16,067 nt of DNA. Origin: Sulfurimonadaceae bacterium (GTDB taxonomy: Bacteria > Campylobacterota > Campylobacteria > Campylobacterales > Sulfurimonadaceae). The notes under the pieces are model-generated. The model was given only the letters and a program-made list of their open reading frames with translations, had not been told where the DNA came from and ran no database searches. Position numbers and translations under genes: made by a program. Location: NCBI GenBank assembly GCA_030610325.1, contig JAUWRZ010000006.1:1-16067 (forward strand), in the 5' to 3' direction. How positions within the stretch are numbered: position 1 is the stretch's first letter; each line of letters begins with the position of its first letter. Shown one piece after another: positions 7,550 through 15,235 of the stretch.

Positions 7550-8858
7550 TCTCAGTGACAGTGGCCAGAAGGGTCTTACCGGCGATCTCAGTGACTTTTG
7601 CATGGTAGATCTTACCAAACTCCATCTCTGCATCAAGACTGTTATCATTGATGTAGATCTCTCCGTCGATATCGGGTGCCCAGTTGAGCGCTCTGGCACT
7701 TAGAAGGTACTCATGCTCATCACTCTCTTTGTCGATGATGACTGAGATAGTCCGGCCTATTAGACTCTGTAGACTCTTCTCTTCAGCATAAGCGGCGATC
7801 TCACCCATCTTCTCTGCTCTAAGATCAATAGTCTCAGCATCGATCTTCTCGCTCATCTCATAAGCGTCAGTGCCCTCCTCATCGGAGTAACTAAAGATGT
7901 TCATGCGGTCAAAACCAAACTCCTCGGCAAAGTCACACAGCTCATCGAACATAGCATCACTTTCACCCGGATGTCCTACTATGAAACTGGTACGGATAAA
8001 AGAGTTCGGAAGTGAACGCATATATTCGAGCAGTTGCAGTGTCTTCGCTTTGCCAAACCCACGTTTCATAGTGCGCAGAAGGTCATCACTGATATGCTGG
8101 ATAGGCATATCGAAATAGTTATGGAAGAGTGTCGACTTCGCGATGGTCTCGAGAAGCTTGATACTCGTAGTCGATGGGTAAAGATATAAGATACGTGCAC
8201 TCTTCACACCATCTATGAGTTCGATACGCTTGATAAGATGGATCAGTCCGTCTTTGACGTTCTGGTCACGCAGATAGGAGCTAGAGTCCTGAGAGACAAA
8301 GCTGAAGTCATAGTAGCCTCTTTTGACGAGTGACTCGACCTCATGGGCGATGGAGTCAAGGTCACGGGAGTTGAGCTTGCCTTTGAACGAAGGGATAGCG
8401 CAGAAACTACAGGTCTGGTTACACCCTTCGGAGAGTTTGATATAGGCGTGATAGCTTGAACCGGTGACGACTCGCTCCTCACCGTCGATAAGGTAGACCT
8501 CCTCACTGAAACGGCTCTGCTTTTGGGCAAGCAGTTCGTCGATCTTGTCATAATCACCCACACCGGTAAAGATGTCGACTTCACTCAACTCTTTGCTGAG
8601 CTCCTCTTTATAACGTTCGCTCAGACAACCGGCCATGACCAGCGCGGAGTCCTCTTTTCGACTGCTGTCAAGTGAGAGTACCGTGTTAAGGGACTCCTCT
8701 TTGGCCGCATCGATGAAGCCACAGGTATTGACGATGATGACATCGGCCTCTTTGGACTCATCAGTCAGTTCATAGGACTTTAAGCGTCCAAGCATCACTT
8801 CGGTGTCCACAAGGTTTTTGGTGCAGCCAAGTGAGACTATATGGAGTTTTTTGTTCAT
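7542..8858 (-). CDS. rimO: Ribosomal protein S12 methylthiotransferase RimO
   Basis: RimO methylthiolates the beta carbon of a conserved aspartate in ribosomal protein S12. The 438-residue protein has N-terminal cluster cysteines C12 (VSLGCTKNLVDTE), C46 (VNTCGFIDAAKEES) and C78 (MAGCLSERY), the radical-SAM triad C146/C150/C153 (SEGCNQTCSFCAIPSFKG) and a C-terminal TRAM domain. GCTKNLVD and CAIPSFKG distinguish it from MiaB. The ATG at 8858 lies just before the first motif, with a modest GGG-type ribosome site. A promoter with consensus TATAAT lies 70 bases upstream and overlaps the divergent promoter of the flavoprotein gene. The last eight bases overlap tilS, so the two are probably coupled. 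Confidence 0.95.
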   Translation of the reverse strand: MNKKLHIVSLGCTKNLVDTEVMLGRLKSYELTDESKEADVIIVNTCGFIDAAKEESLNTVLSLDSSRKEDSALVMAGCLSERYKEELSKELSEVDIFTGVGDYDKIDELLAQKQSRFSEEVYLIDGEERVVTGSSYHAYIKLSEGCNQTCSFCAIPSFKGKLNSRDLDSIAHEVESLVKRGYYDFSFVSQDSSSYLRDQNVKDGLIHLIKRIELIDGVKSARILYLYPSTTSIKLLETIAKSTLFHNYFDMPIQHISDDLLRTMKRGFGKAKTLQLLEYMRSLPNSFIRTSFIVGHPGESDAMFDELCDFAEEFGFDRMNIFSYSDEEGTDAYEMSEKIDAETIDLRAEKMGEIAAYAEEKSLQSLIGRTISVIIDKESDEHEYLLSARALNWAPDIDGEIYINDNSLDAEMEFGKIYHAKVTEIAGKTLLATVTENA

Positions 8859-8927
8859 AGGGTAAATCTTTGATTGAAAATATCTGTTTTAGGTACTTAT
8901 GCAAGACGATCCAGATTTTAGTGATGG

Positions 8928-8933
8928 TATTAT
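8928..8933 (+). promoter_or_regulatory. Putative promoter (-10 TATTAT) of the flavoprotein operon
   Basis: TATTAT on the plus strand, 32 bases before the ATG at 8966, would give a start near 8940. It overlaps the rimO -10 box, so the two promoters occupy the same DNA. The -10 box is less perfect than the minus-strand one. Confidence 0.35.
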
Positions 8934-8934
8934 A
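8929..8934 (-). promoter_or_regulatory. Putative rimO-tilS promoter (-10 TATAAT)
   Basis: Consensus TATAAT on the minus strand, giving a start near 8922 and a leader of about 64 bases before the rimO ATG. It shares five bases with a TATTAT on the opposite strand. No clear -35 hexamer is seen. Confidence 0.5.
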
Positions 8935-8965
8935 TCGCAATCATAAGCCGGGGAGATGTGAGCAG

Positions 8966-10120
8966 ATGAAAGTATTTGATGTAGTCATCCTCGGAGGGGG
9001 AGCAAGTGGCCTGATGTGTGCCGCTCACCTCAATCGACATAGTGATCTGCAAGTGGCAGTCATCGAGGGTAATACAAAAGTCGGTGCAAAATTAAAGATA
9101 TCTGGCGGGGGTAAGTGCAATATCACTAATGTCGATGTCAGACCCATACATTTTCTTGGGGATGAGGACCTTATAAAAAGTACGCTGAAGCACTTCTCGA
9201 AAGAGGATCTGCTTAGACTGCTGGAGAGGCATGGACTTGAGCCAGTCATCCGAAAAGGACGTTACTACTTCTGCCCAAAGAGCTCGGATGAGATCATCTC
9301 GATTTTAAAGCGCTTGAGTGGCAAGAGCAAGTTCTTCTATAATGAGAAGATCAAAAGTGTCTCAAGGGAGGATGGTGGCTGTAGGGTCCAGACAGATAGG
9401 GGCCTCTATCAAAGCCGCCATGTCGTAGTGGCGACAGGCGGGGCAAGTTTTGTCACCCTTGGGGCATCTGATATCGGTCTTAAGATAGCTAGAGAGTTTG
9501 GACATGAGATCATAGCCTTCGCACCCTCACTTGTCGGTCTGACCCTGCAGCCGGAGCAGTTCTGGATGAAAGCACTCAGTGGTGTCAGTCTCCCCACACG
9601 TATCAGGGTCGATGACCGGGTGATCGAGGAGGACACACTTTTTGCACACCGTGGCATAAGTGGTCCTGCGGTGCTGAGTGCATCACTCTATTGGCATAAA
9701 GGGATGATCTCTATCGACTTCTTACCCGGGCAGGACATCCTCAGGCTCTGTGGAGGCCAGAAGAAGCAGATCAGCACGGTGATGAACCTTCCCAAACGTT
9801 TCAGCAAGGCATTCTTGGAGCATCTTGGTATGACCGATAAGCCTTGTAATAGACTCTCTAGCGATGAACTGGAACGGCTGAAGCAGTTGCATGAGTATCG
9901 TTTTGCTCCTGCGGGGACATTTGGGTTCTCCAAAGCTGAGGTGAGTCGGGGTGGTGTGAAGAGCGATGAGATAGATCACAAGACGATGCAGAGTCTAAAA
10001 GTAGAAGGGCTTAGTTTTATTGGTGAGGTCGTCGATGTCACCGGAGAACTTGGCGGCTATAACTTTCAGTGGGCATTTAGCAGCGCGGTCGTCGCAGCAG
10101 ATGGTATAATGCGCAGATGA
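8966..10120 (+). CDS. HI0933-family FAD-dependent oxidoreductase (aminoacetone oxidase-like)
   Basis: A 384-residue cytoplasmic flavoprotein of the HI0933/YhiN family (often labelled aminoacetone oxidase family or NAD(P)/FAD-dependent oxidoreductase). The physiological substrate is not known. The N-terminal dinucleotide-binding fold has GGGASG at 10-15 and the acidic E34 ending strand two, followed by the family signature KLKISGGGKCNITN. The C-terminal family motifs are FGFSKAEVSRGGV and GEVVDVTGELGGYNFQWAFS. The frame is open back to 8870, but the family starts directly with the FAD-binding strand, and GGGGAGA nine bases upstream supports the ATG at 8966. The last four bases (ATGA) overlap the Nudix gene. 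Confidence 0.9.
   Translation: MKVFDVVILGGGASGLMCAAHLNRHSDLQVAVIEGNTKVGAKLKISGGGKCNITNVDVRPIHFLGDEDLIKSTLKHFSKEDLLRLLERHGLEPVIRKGRYYFCPKSSDEIISILKRLSGKSKFFYNEKIKSVSREDGGCRVQTDRGLYQSRHVVVATGGASFVTLGASDIGLKIAREFGHEIIAFAPSLVGLTLQPEQFWMKALSGVSLPTRIRVDDRVIEEDTLFAHRGISGPAVLSASLYWHKGMISIDFLPGQDILRLCGGQKKQISTVMNLPKRFSKAFLEHLGMTDKPCNRLSSDELERLKQLHEYRFAPAGTFGFSKAEVSRGGVKSDEIDHKTMQSLKVEGLSFIGEVVDVTGELGGYNFQWAFSSAVVAADGIMRR
10105..10110 (+). promoter_or_regulatory. Possible internal -10 box that could give a leaderless Nudix mRNA
   Basis: A consensus TATAAT in the last codons of the flavoprotein gene ends seven bases before the first base of the Nudix ATG (10117), so a start there would produce an mRNA beginning with AUG. 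It may be chance, as the bases also encode Gly-Ile-Met near the flavoprotein C-terminus. Confidence 0.25.
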
Positions 10121-10530
10121 TAAAGACTCCCTATCTTACCGTAGACGGTATTATCGAACTTTATGACAGTGATGACGGGCTGCGCGGAGTCGTCTTGATA
10201 GAGCGCAAGAACCCGCCGCATGGATGGGCGATTCCCGGTGGGTTCGTCGATATAGGTGAGCGCGTCGAAGAAGCATTGGTGCGTGAGATGAGAGAAGAGA
10301 CATCGCTGGATGTGATGATAGAGAGTCTGCTGGGTGTCTACTCCGATCCCGCGCGTGATCCGCGTTTTCATACCGCCTCGGTCGTCTATATATGTAAAGC
10401 TTATGGTACGCCCAAAGCTGAAGATGATGCCAAGGCTGTCCATATTATCCCTATAGAGCAGCTAAAGCGATTGCCGTTGGTGTTTGACCATCAGAGTATC
10501 ATCAGGGATTATTTGAAAGGAAAAGAGTGA
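10117..10530 (+). CDS. Nudix hydrolase
   Basis: A 137-residue protein with a complete Nudix box: from GGFVDIGERVEE through LVREMREETSLDV, fitting G-x5-E-x7-REUxEExGU with a Thr-Ser in place of the final Gly position. Such enzymes hydrolyse nucleoside diphosphates linked to another moiety, with Mg2+ held by the glutamates. PHGWAIPGG just before the box and an ADP-ribose pyrophosphatase-like size suggest an ADP-ribose or nucleotide-sugar substrate, but this is inference. It starts on the ATGA overlap with the flavoprotein gene and its stop overlaps the GTG of the next gene (GTGA), so the three are translationally coupled. Confidence 0.9.
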   Translation: MIKTPYLTVDGIIELYDSDDGLRGVVLIERKNPPHGWAIPGGFVDIGERVEEALVREMREETSLDVMIESLLGVYSDPARDPRFHTASVVYICKAYGTPKAEDDAKAVHIIPIEQLKRLPLVFDHQSIIRDYLKGKE

Positions 10531-10862
10531 GATATATATTGTCTATAGCCATGCTGCTGAGTATATCGCTGCGCGCAGACCAGATCAAGATAGAGTCACT
10601 GGCCTGTCCCGCATTGGAGACATTCAAGAAGGTACCGTCAGAAGCGTTGGAAGATGACCTCAAACTTTCCCTTTTTGCCGTGGCTCATGATTGCAGAGTC
10701 CTTTCACACAGCGACCATGTCACTGCCATCGGTTACGACCCGCGCAATGAGAAAAGTATCTACATCCAGATCTTGCATAAAAAAAGTGGTGAGACGCTTT
10801 TTATAAGACGTAAGAACATCCTCATCGAACAGCCGGGTAAGAAGAACCAGTTTCGGTTTTAG
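10527..10862 (+). CDS. Small exported protein of unknown function
   Basis: I do not recognise this 111-residue protein. It begins with a signal peptide (basic Arg2, hydrophobic core LSIAMLLSIS, likely cleavage after LRA near residue 17), so the mature part of about 94 residues should be periplasmic. Two cysteines remain in the mature part (ACPAL and HDCRVL), which could form a disulfide. The C-terminus is rich in basic residues (IRRKN, GKKNQFRF). The start is GTG at 10527 with AAGGA five bases upstream, overlapping the Nudix stop as GTGA. It ends the flavoprotein-Nudix operon. Confidence 0.72.
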   Translation: MRYILSIAMLLSISLRADQIKIESLACPALETFKKVPSEALEDDLKLSLFAVAHDCRVLSHSDHVTAIGYDPRNEKSIYIQILHKKSGETLFIRRKNILIEQPGKKNQFRF

Positions 10863-10882
10863 TCCAAGAGTAGATGGTCATC

Positions 10883-10910
10883 GTGATCCTCTTTGAGAGG
10901 TTCAGATCAC
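10883..10910. other. Imperfect hairpin after the flavoprotein-Nudix operon
   Basis: GTGATC (10883-10888) pairs with GATCAC (10905-10910), and the inner CTCT pairs with AGAG around a TTG loop, leaving a five-base bulge. It follows the stop at 10862 and covers the end of the minus-strand small gene. There is no T-run, so a Rho-independent terminator is not established. Confidence 0.3.
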
Positions 10911-11021
10911 TACTATCACTAAAGCCATACTCAAAATAAAAGCACCCATCTCCACAAGTGCATACTCACTTCTCTTTTCATCATCCTCACTCATGATGAC
11001 CTCCTGATCATCTATCCACAT
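10902..11021 (-). CDS. Small single-helix membrane protein (39 or 30 residues)
   Basis: A very short gene not matching any family I know. The 39-residue form starts at 11021 (MWIDDQEVIMSEDDEKRSEY) and ends in one hydrophobic helix from about residue 25 (MGAFILSMALVIVVI), so it should be an inner-membrane peptide with an acidic cytoplasmic N-terminus. The ATG at 11021 has AAGGAGG six bases upstream. A second in-frame ATG at 10994 has a perfect AGGAGG five bases upstream and would give 30 residues. Two such sites in one frame are unlikely by chance. A TTG at 11087 would extend it to 61 residues but has no comparable site. It stands alone on the minus strand in a gap. Confidence 0.6.
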   Translation of the reverse strand: MWIDDQEVIMSEDDEKRSEYALVEMGAFILSMALVIVVI

Positions 11022-11380
11022 GACACCCTCCTTGATAGATACATATATAAGACATTCTGATCTATCTCTATAGACAATATCGACCAAGGCCCTATACTGC
11101 TGAAGAGTTTTTGGCTATATTTGGAGAATATAACATAGTCAACTCGCCTTTGAGTCGGTATGAGCGCTAAAATGTTATATTTGACAGATGATGAGATGGT
11201 AAGCTTTCAGCATATTTATCCTGGGAATCATCAGTAAGCTCGGGACTATGGACCTAAGCGTGAATACTTGGGATATAGGGCTTTCTTATACACTTTGCTT
11301 GTCATCCCAGAGTGCTGATCAAGAGATGATATTGCAATAAGCCTAGCACTAAGTATGACGATCTCTGTCCAGACATATAG
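11022..11380. other. Non-coding gap before the polysaccharide locus
   Basis: About 360 bases without a convincing gene. Several inverted repeats are visible: 11127-11136 with 11172-11181 (ten bases), CTGGGA (11221-11226) with TCCCAG (11305-11310), TAGG-GCTT (11276-11284) with AAGCCTA (11339-11345, one bulge), and AGTGCT (11311-11316) with AGCACT (11345-11350). They overlap, so not all can form at once. A 25-codon open frame from 11160 has no good ribosome site. The stretch may hold a small RNA, operators or decayed sequence; I cannot tell. Confidence 0.4.
11127..11181. repeat. Perfect 10-base inverted repeat
   Basis: AATATAACAT (11127-11136) and its reverse complement ATGTTATATT (11172-11181) are separated by 35 bases, which themselves contain ACTC/GAGT (11142-11145 and 11152-11155). 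The arms are A/T-rich. It could be a pair of regulator half-sites, a stem-loop or a remnant of a mobile end; no gene lies inside. Confidence 0.6.
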
Positions 11381-11408
11381 TTGGTTGTAATCCGGAGATC
11401 GCTATAAT
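11381..11408 (+). promoter_or_regulatory. Putative promoter of the polysaccharide (wzc-like) operon
   Basis: TTGGTT (11381-11386) and consensus TATAAT (11403-11408) are separated by 16 bases, giving a predicted start near 11415 and a leader of about 56 bases before the ATG at 11471. It is the best promoter in the gap and sits correctly for the downstream gene run. Confidence 0.5.
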
Positions 11409-11470
11409 CACGACTTTAATCAGTCTACATAGTTTTATGTGACTACATTCTTATACAAGGGATACTCTGT

Positions 11471-13816
11471 ATGCAGACAGAAAGATATAGCAAGAAGAAC
11501 TATGTAGATGAAGAGAAAGATGGCTTCAAAGAGATGCTCGTCACGATCCTTCCCTTTTATAAATCGATCATAGCCGTGACTCTGTTATCGATAGTGTTGG
11601 CCTTGGTCTACGGTTATTTTGCTACAAAGTATTATGATTCTACGACACTCTTGAAACTTGGTGATCAGAAACAGGCGAGAAATAGTGACCTTTTATCACT
11701 GGATGCGGGTAGCAGTAGTAACATAGAAGACGAGATAGCTGCGTTCAAGACCCGACGACTGGGACTTCAGGCTCTTGAGGAGCTAAACCTTGGGACACGC
11801 TACTACACGAAAAAGAGTCTAAAGACCAAAGAACTTTATAAAGACACGCCTTTTATCGTCACTGTCGAGTACCTTTCTGAACATGCATGGGAAGTCCCGA
11901 TACAGCTGCTACCTGAAGATGGGAACACGTTCAGACTTGTAGCAGAGCCATCACTGAAAGATGCTGCTATTGACTTTATCAGATCATTCATAGCTCCGCT
12001 GCCTGTTGACGAAAAGCCTATCTCTTACGATAAAGTACACAGTTTTGATGAGAAGATAGAGACACCATGGTTTGCTATCACGGTGAGAAGATTGCATGAT
12101 ATAGAGAACGAGCACTACCACTTCACAATGGTGCCTAATGAGCTTATGACCATGTTCATAGGTGAGAACATCATCGCTATCCCTTATTCGTCAAAAGGGG
12201 CCATCATCCAGGTGAGTTTTCAGGATAATGTGCCGCTTCGTGCAAAAGAGATCCTGGATGCTCTTACGAATGCCTATATCCATGAGAACATGACCCTCAA
12301 CTCAAAGCGGGCCAATAGAAAACTGCACTTTATCGATCTGCAGCTTGCAGCTATAGATAAGACGCTGAAAGGATCAGCTAAGAACCTTGAACGCTACAAG
12401 GCGACCAATGTCGTCGTCGATCTGAGTTCAAAAGCGCAGTTGACTGCTGAGAAACTCAGTGAACTTGAGACGAAACTTTATGATGGTAATATGAACATCG
12501 ATGTGATGGAGAGTATCCTTAGCTACATCGAGAACAATAAAGAGATCAAAAACATAAACATCAGTTCTGCTCAGGAGATCAACCCGACGATCGAACGTAT
12601 TGTCCTTGATATGCAAGAGGCGACGTCTTTGAGAAGTGATCTTCTTGTCGACTATACAGAAGCCCATCCGGATGTGATCAAGATAAACCTTCAGCTTGTC
12701 TCATTGAAAGAGTCATTGAAATCAGCCATAGAGAGTTCTGTGCGCTCATTGAAAAAGCGTAAACACTCTTTACATGCTATTATCAAAGAGAACAGAGAGA
12801 AGATGCAGACACTTCCGGAGCAGGAGCGTAAACTGGCACGCCTGACCCGTAACTTCATGGTCAACGAGAAGATCTACTCCTTCTTACTGGAAAAGAGAGC
12901 TGAGACTGCCATCATCGAGTCATCGACTGTCTCTGAGACTACGATCTTTGAAGCTGCTGCGATCGCCAAGTTCCCGGCTCAACCAAAGATGCCGCTAGTC
13001 ATAGCCATTGTCTTTATACTGGGCCTCGTGATAGGTGTCTTCCAAGCGCTATTTCGTGCTAATCAGGATAAGACGGTCAAAGGAGTCGAGGATATAGAAA
13101 GATTGACTAACATACCTATCTACGGCTCTATTCCGTTTATTCGTTCAAATAAGAACCTGCAGGCGTATTATGAAGCACTCCGGGTCATACGTACAAATCT
13201 GGAGTTTTTGCAAAAGAGTGGCAGATCAAAGCTTATCACTATCACCTCTTCCGTTCCAAGTGAAGGTAAGACTACTACGATAGTCGAATTAGGCAAGATC
13301 ATTGCCAAGAGTAATAAGAAAGTCATCATCATCGATATGGATATGCGACGATCTACCATGCATGAAAAGTTCAATCTCTCTAACAAAGTCGGTATAAGTA
13401 CCGTACTTGTCGGAAGAAACTCCCTTGATGAGGTCATACACAGTACCGAAGGCATGGAGCTAGATATCATCACCAGTGGACCTATACCGCCTAATCCGTC
13501 TGAACTTATGCTCTCAGGTGCGCTTGAGGGTATCATCCAGGAGTTGAAATCGACTTACGACTATGTCCTGCTGGACTCACCGCCTATAGGTCTGGTGACA
13601 GATGCTATGGTCATCATGCGTATGTCTGACATCAACCTGATCACACTACGTGCGAATTACTCAAACAGAGATTTTATAGGCAATATCAATCGCTATGTCG
13701 CAGACCATGAGCTTACGGCCGGTATCATCCTAAATGGTGTCGAATACAAAGACAAGTCTAATTATGGATATGGATATGGATATGCCTATGGTAGTAAAAG
13801 TGGTACTACATCATAA
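11471..13816 (+). CDS. Wzc-like polysaccharide co-polymerase / tyrosine autokinase
   Basis: An inner-membrane protein of 781 residues that controls capsule or exopolysaccharide chain length and export through cycling tyrosine phosphorylation. An N-terminal Wzz domain starts with membrane helix 1 (about 30-53); a long periplasmic helical region follows; the proline-rich FPAQPKMP leads into helix 2 (about 505-528). The cytoplasmic BY-kinase domain shows Walker A with K600 (SVPSEGKTT), Walker A' (VIIIDMDMRRS, D622 and D624) and Walker B (YVLLDSPPIG, D702). The C-terminal tail has six tyrosines (759, 765, 767, 769, 771, 773), the usual autophosphorylation cluster. The start has AAGGGA eight bases upstream. 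It is followed after 45 bases by ugd. No Wza or Wzb gene lies in the window. Confidence 0.93.
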   Translation: MQTERYSKKNYVDEEKDGFKEMLVTILPFYKSIIAVTLLSIVLALVYGYFATKYYDSTTLLKLGDQKQARNSDLLSLDAGSSSNIEDEIAAFKTRRLGLQALEELNLGTRYYTKKSLKTKELYKDTPFIVTVEYLSEHAWEVPIQLLPEDGNTFRLVAEPSLKDAAIDFIRSFIAPLPVDEKPISYDKVHSFDEKIETPWFAITVRRLHDIENEHYHFTMVPNELMTMFIGENIIAIPYSSKGAIIQVSFQDNVPLRAKEILDALTNAYIHENMTLNSKRANRKLHFIDLQLAAIDKTLKGSAKNLERYKATNVVVDLSSKAQLTAEKLSELETKLYDGNMNIDVMESILSYIENNKEIKNINISSAQEINPTIERIVLDMQEATSLRSDLLVDYTEAHPDVIKINLQLVSLKESLKSAIESSVRSLKKRKHSLHAIIKENREKMQTLPEQERKLARLTRNFMVNEKIYSFLLEKRAETAIIESSTVSETTIFEAAAIAKFPAQPKMPLVIAIVFILGLVIGVFQALFRANQDKTVKGVEDIERLTNIPIYGSIPFIRSNKNLQAYYEALRVIRTNLEFLQKSGRSKLITITSSVPSEGKTTTIVELGKIIAKSNKKVIIIDMDMRRSTMHEKFNLSNKVGISTVLVGRNSLDEVIHSTEGMELDIITSGPIPPNPSELMLSGALEGIIQELKSTYDYVLLDSPPIGLVTDAMVIMRMSDINLITLRANYSNRDFIGNINRYVADHELTAGIILNGVEYKDKSNYGYGYGYAYGSKSGTTS
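13763..13780 (+). repeat. TATGGA hexanucleotide repeat in the Wzc-like tyrosine tail
   Basis: Three exact in-frame copies of TATGGA, followed by the related TATGCC and TATGGT (to 13792), encode alternating Tyr-Gly. Gain or loss of a unit would change the number of tyrosines without a frameshift. Confidence 0.8.
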
Positions 13817-13861
13817 GAGAGCATGCTTGAGCGTTAAAAATCAGATAATAAAGAGGCAACA

Positions 13862-15232
13862 ATGAATATCAGCGTCATCGGAACCGGCTATGTCGGACTA
13901 GTCAGCGGAGCATGTTTTGCTCAGATGGGAAATAGCGTCACTTGTGTGGATATCGATAAGAAGAAGATCAAGAGCCTTAAAAAAGGTGTTATCCCTATCT
14001 ATGAACCGGGTCTTGAGGACATGGTCCTTGAGAACTACAAACAGGGGACCCTGGACTTTACTACCGATGCTGCCACTGCTGTCGCAAAAGCCAAAGTGGC
14101 CTTTATCGCTGTTGGTACACCGATGGGTGAGGATGGAAGTGCAGACCTGCAGTATGTCCTTGCCGTTGCGAAGAGCATAGGACAGACGATGCAGCAGTAC
14201 CTCGTCGTAGTCGACAAGTCGACAGTGCCCGTCGGTACCGCTGAGAAGGTGAAAGCTGCTATCCAGGTAGAACTTGATGCACGTGGCGTGGATATCGCCT
14301 TTGATGTCGTCTCCAATCCTGAGTTCCTGAAAGAGGGTGCTGCTATCGAGGACTTTATGAAGCCTGACCGTGTCGTCATCGGTGCAGAGAGTCAGAAAGC
14401 CCTGGATGTGATGCATGATCTTTATGCACCGTTTATGAAAAGTCATGACCGCTTTATTGGGATGGACGTCAAAAGTGCCGAGATGACAAAATATGCAGCC
14501 AATGCGATGCTCGCTACGAAGATCTCTTTTATGAACGAGATAGCCAATATCTGTGAACGTGTCGGTGCGGATGTCAACCAGGTCCGTCATGGTATAGGTT
14601 CAGATGGGCGTATCGGTTATAGCTTTATCTACCCGGGTTGTGGTTACGGTGGTAGCTGTTTCCCTAAAGATGTCCAGGCGTTGGCCAAGACCTCTAAAGA
14701 CCATGGTTATGTCCCTCGTATCCTTGACGCAGTCGAAGCAGTCAACTATGACCAGAAGTCGGTGATGTCGAACAAAGTCATCGCTCGCTTCGGAGAGGAC
14801 CTTATAGGGATGACCTTTGCTATCTGTGGACTTGCCTTCAAACCGGAGACGGATGATATGCGTGAAGCCTCATCGCTTACGATCATCAGAGAGCTTACAA
14901 AAAGAGGGGCAAAGGTGATGGCCTATGATCCAAAAGCTATGCATGAAGCTTCTCTTCACTATCTCAAAGACATCCCATCAAGAGACCTTAGCAGTCAGAA
15001 GCTGCCTATAGGTACAGAGGGTGATATCATCACTTACGTCGATAGTAAATATGAGGCACTTAAAGAGTCTGATGCTCTTATCCTTGTCACTGAGTGGCAG
15101 GAGTTTCGTTCACCGGACTTTGATGAGATGAAGAAACTACTGAAGAACGCAGTCTTTTTTGATGGACGAAACCAGTTCAAGAAAGAGCGGATGGATGAGA
15201 TGGGCTTTGAGTACTTCCAGATTGGGGTATAA
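13862..15232 (+). CDS. ugd: UDP-glucose 6-dehydrogenase
   Basis: A cytoplasmic enzyme that oxidises UDP-glucose to UDP-glucuronate with two NAD+, supplying an acidic sugar for polysaccharide. The 456-residue protein begins with the NAD-binding fold ([19 protein letters not shown]), has [14 protein letters not shown] and [14 protein letters not shown], and the catalytic cysteine C266 in [14 protein letters not shown]. The C-terminal UDP-binding domain has [15 protein letters not shown]. Length and motifs fit the Ugd branch; a UDP-mannose-type dehydrogenase relative is possible but less likely. The ATG at 13862 has GAGG upstream. It lies between the Wzc-like kinase and a glycosyltransferase-like gene, so it probably serves the same polysaccharide. 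The 230-codon antisense open frame over 13898-14590 is rejected. Confidence 0.93.
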   Translation: MNISVIGTGYVGLVSGACFAQMGNSVTCVDIDKKKIKSLKKGVIPIYEPGLEDMVLENYKQGTLDFTTDAATAVAKAKVAFIAVGTPMGEDGSADLQYVLAVAKSIGQTMQQYLVVVDKSTVPVGTAEKVKAAIQVELDARGVDIAFDVVSNPEFLKEGAAIEDFMKPDRVVIGAESQKALDVMHDLYAPFMKSHDRFIGMDVKSAEMTKYAANAMLATKISFMNEIANICERVGADVNQVRHGIGSDGRIGYSFIYPGCGYGGSCFPKDVQALAKTSKDHGYVPRILDAVEAVNYDQKSVMSNKVIARFGEDLIGMTFAICGLAFKPETDDMREASSLTIIRELTKRGAKVMAYDPKAMHEASLHYLKDIPSRDLSSQKLPIGTEGDIITYVDSKYEALKESDALILVTEWQEFRSPDFDEMKKLLKNAVFFDGRNQFKKERMDEMGFEYFQIGV

Positions 15233-15235
15233 GCG

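Noticed and set aside
7550..7699. Upstream extension of tilS
   Set aside because: The 50 extra residues lie inside rimO in another frame and do not resemble any TilS N-terminus.
10883..10910. Rho-independent terminator for the Nudix operon
   Set aside because: The hairpin is bulged and no T-run follows on either strand, so it is listed only as a hairpin.
11160..11237. 25-codon open frame (starts MSAKMLYLTDDEMVSF) with a further open stretch after its stop
   Set aside because: No good ribosome site, no recognised family, and it crosses the inverted repeat; could be a decayed gene start but the evidence is too thin.
13898..14590. Minus-strand open frame of 230 codons inside ugd
   Set aside because: The sense strand encodes an intact UDP-glucose dehydrogenase with all motifs; the antisense frame has no ribosome site and no family resemblance.
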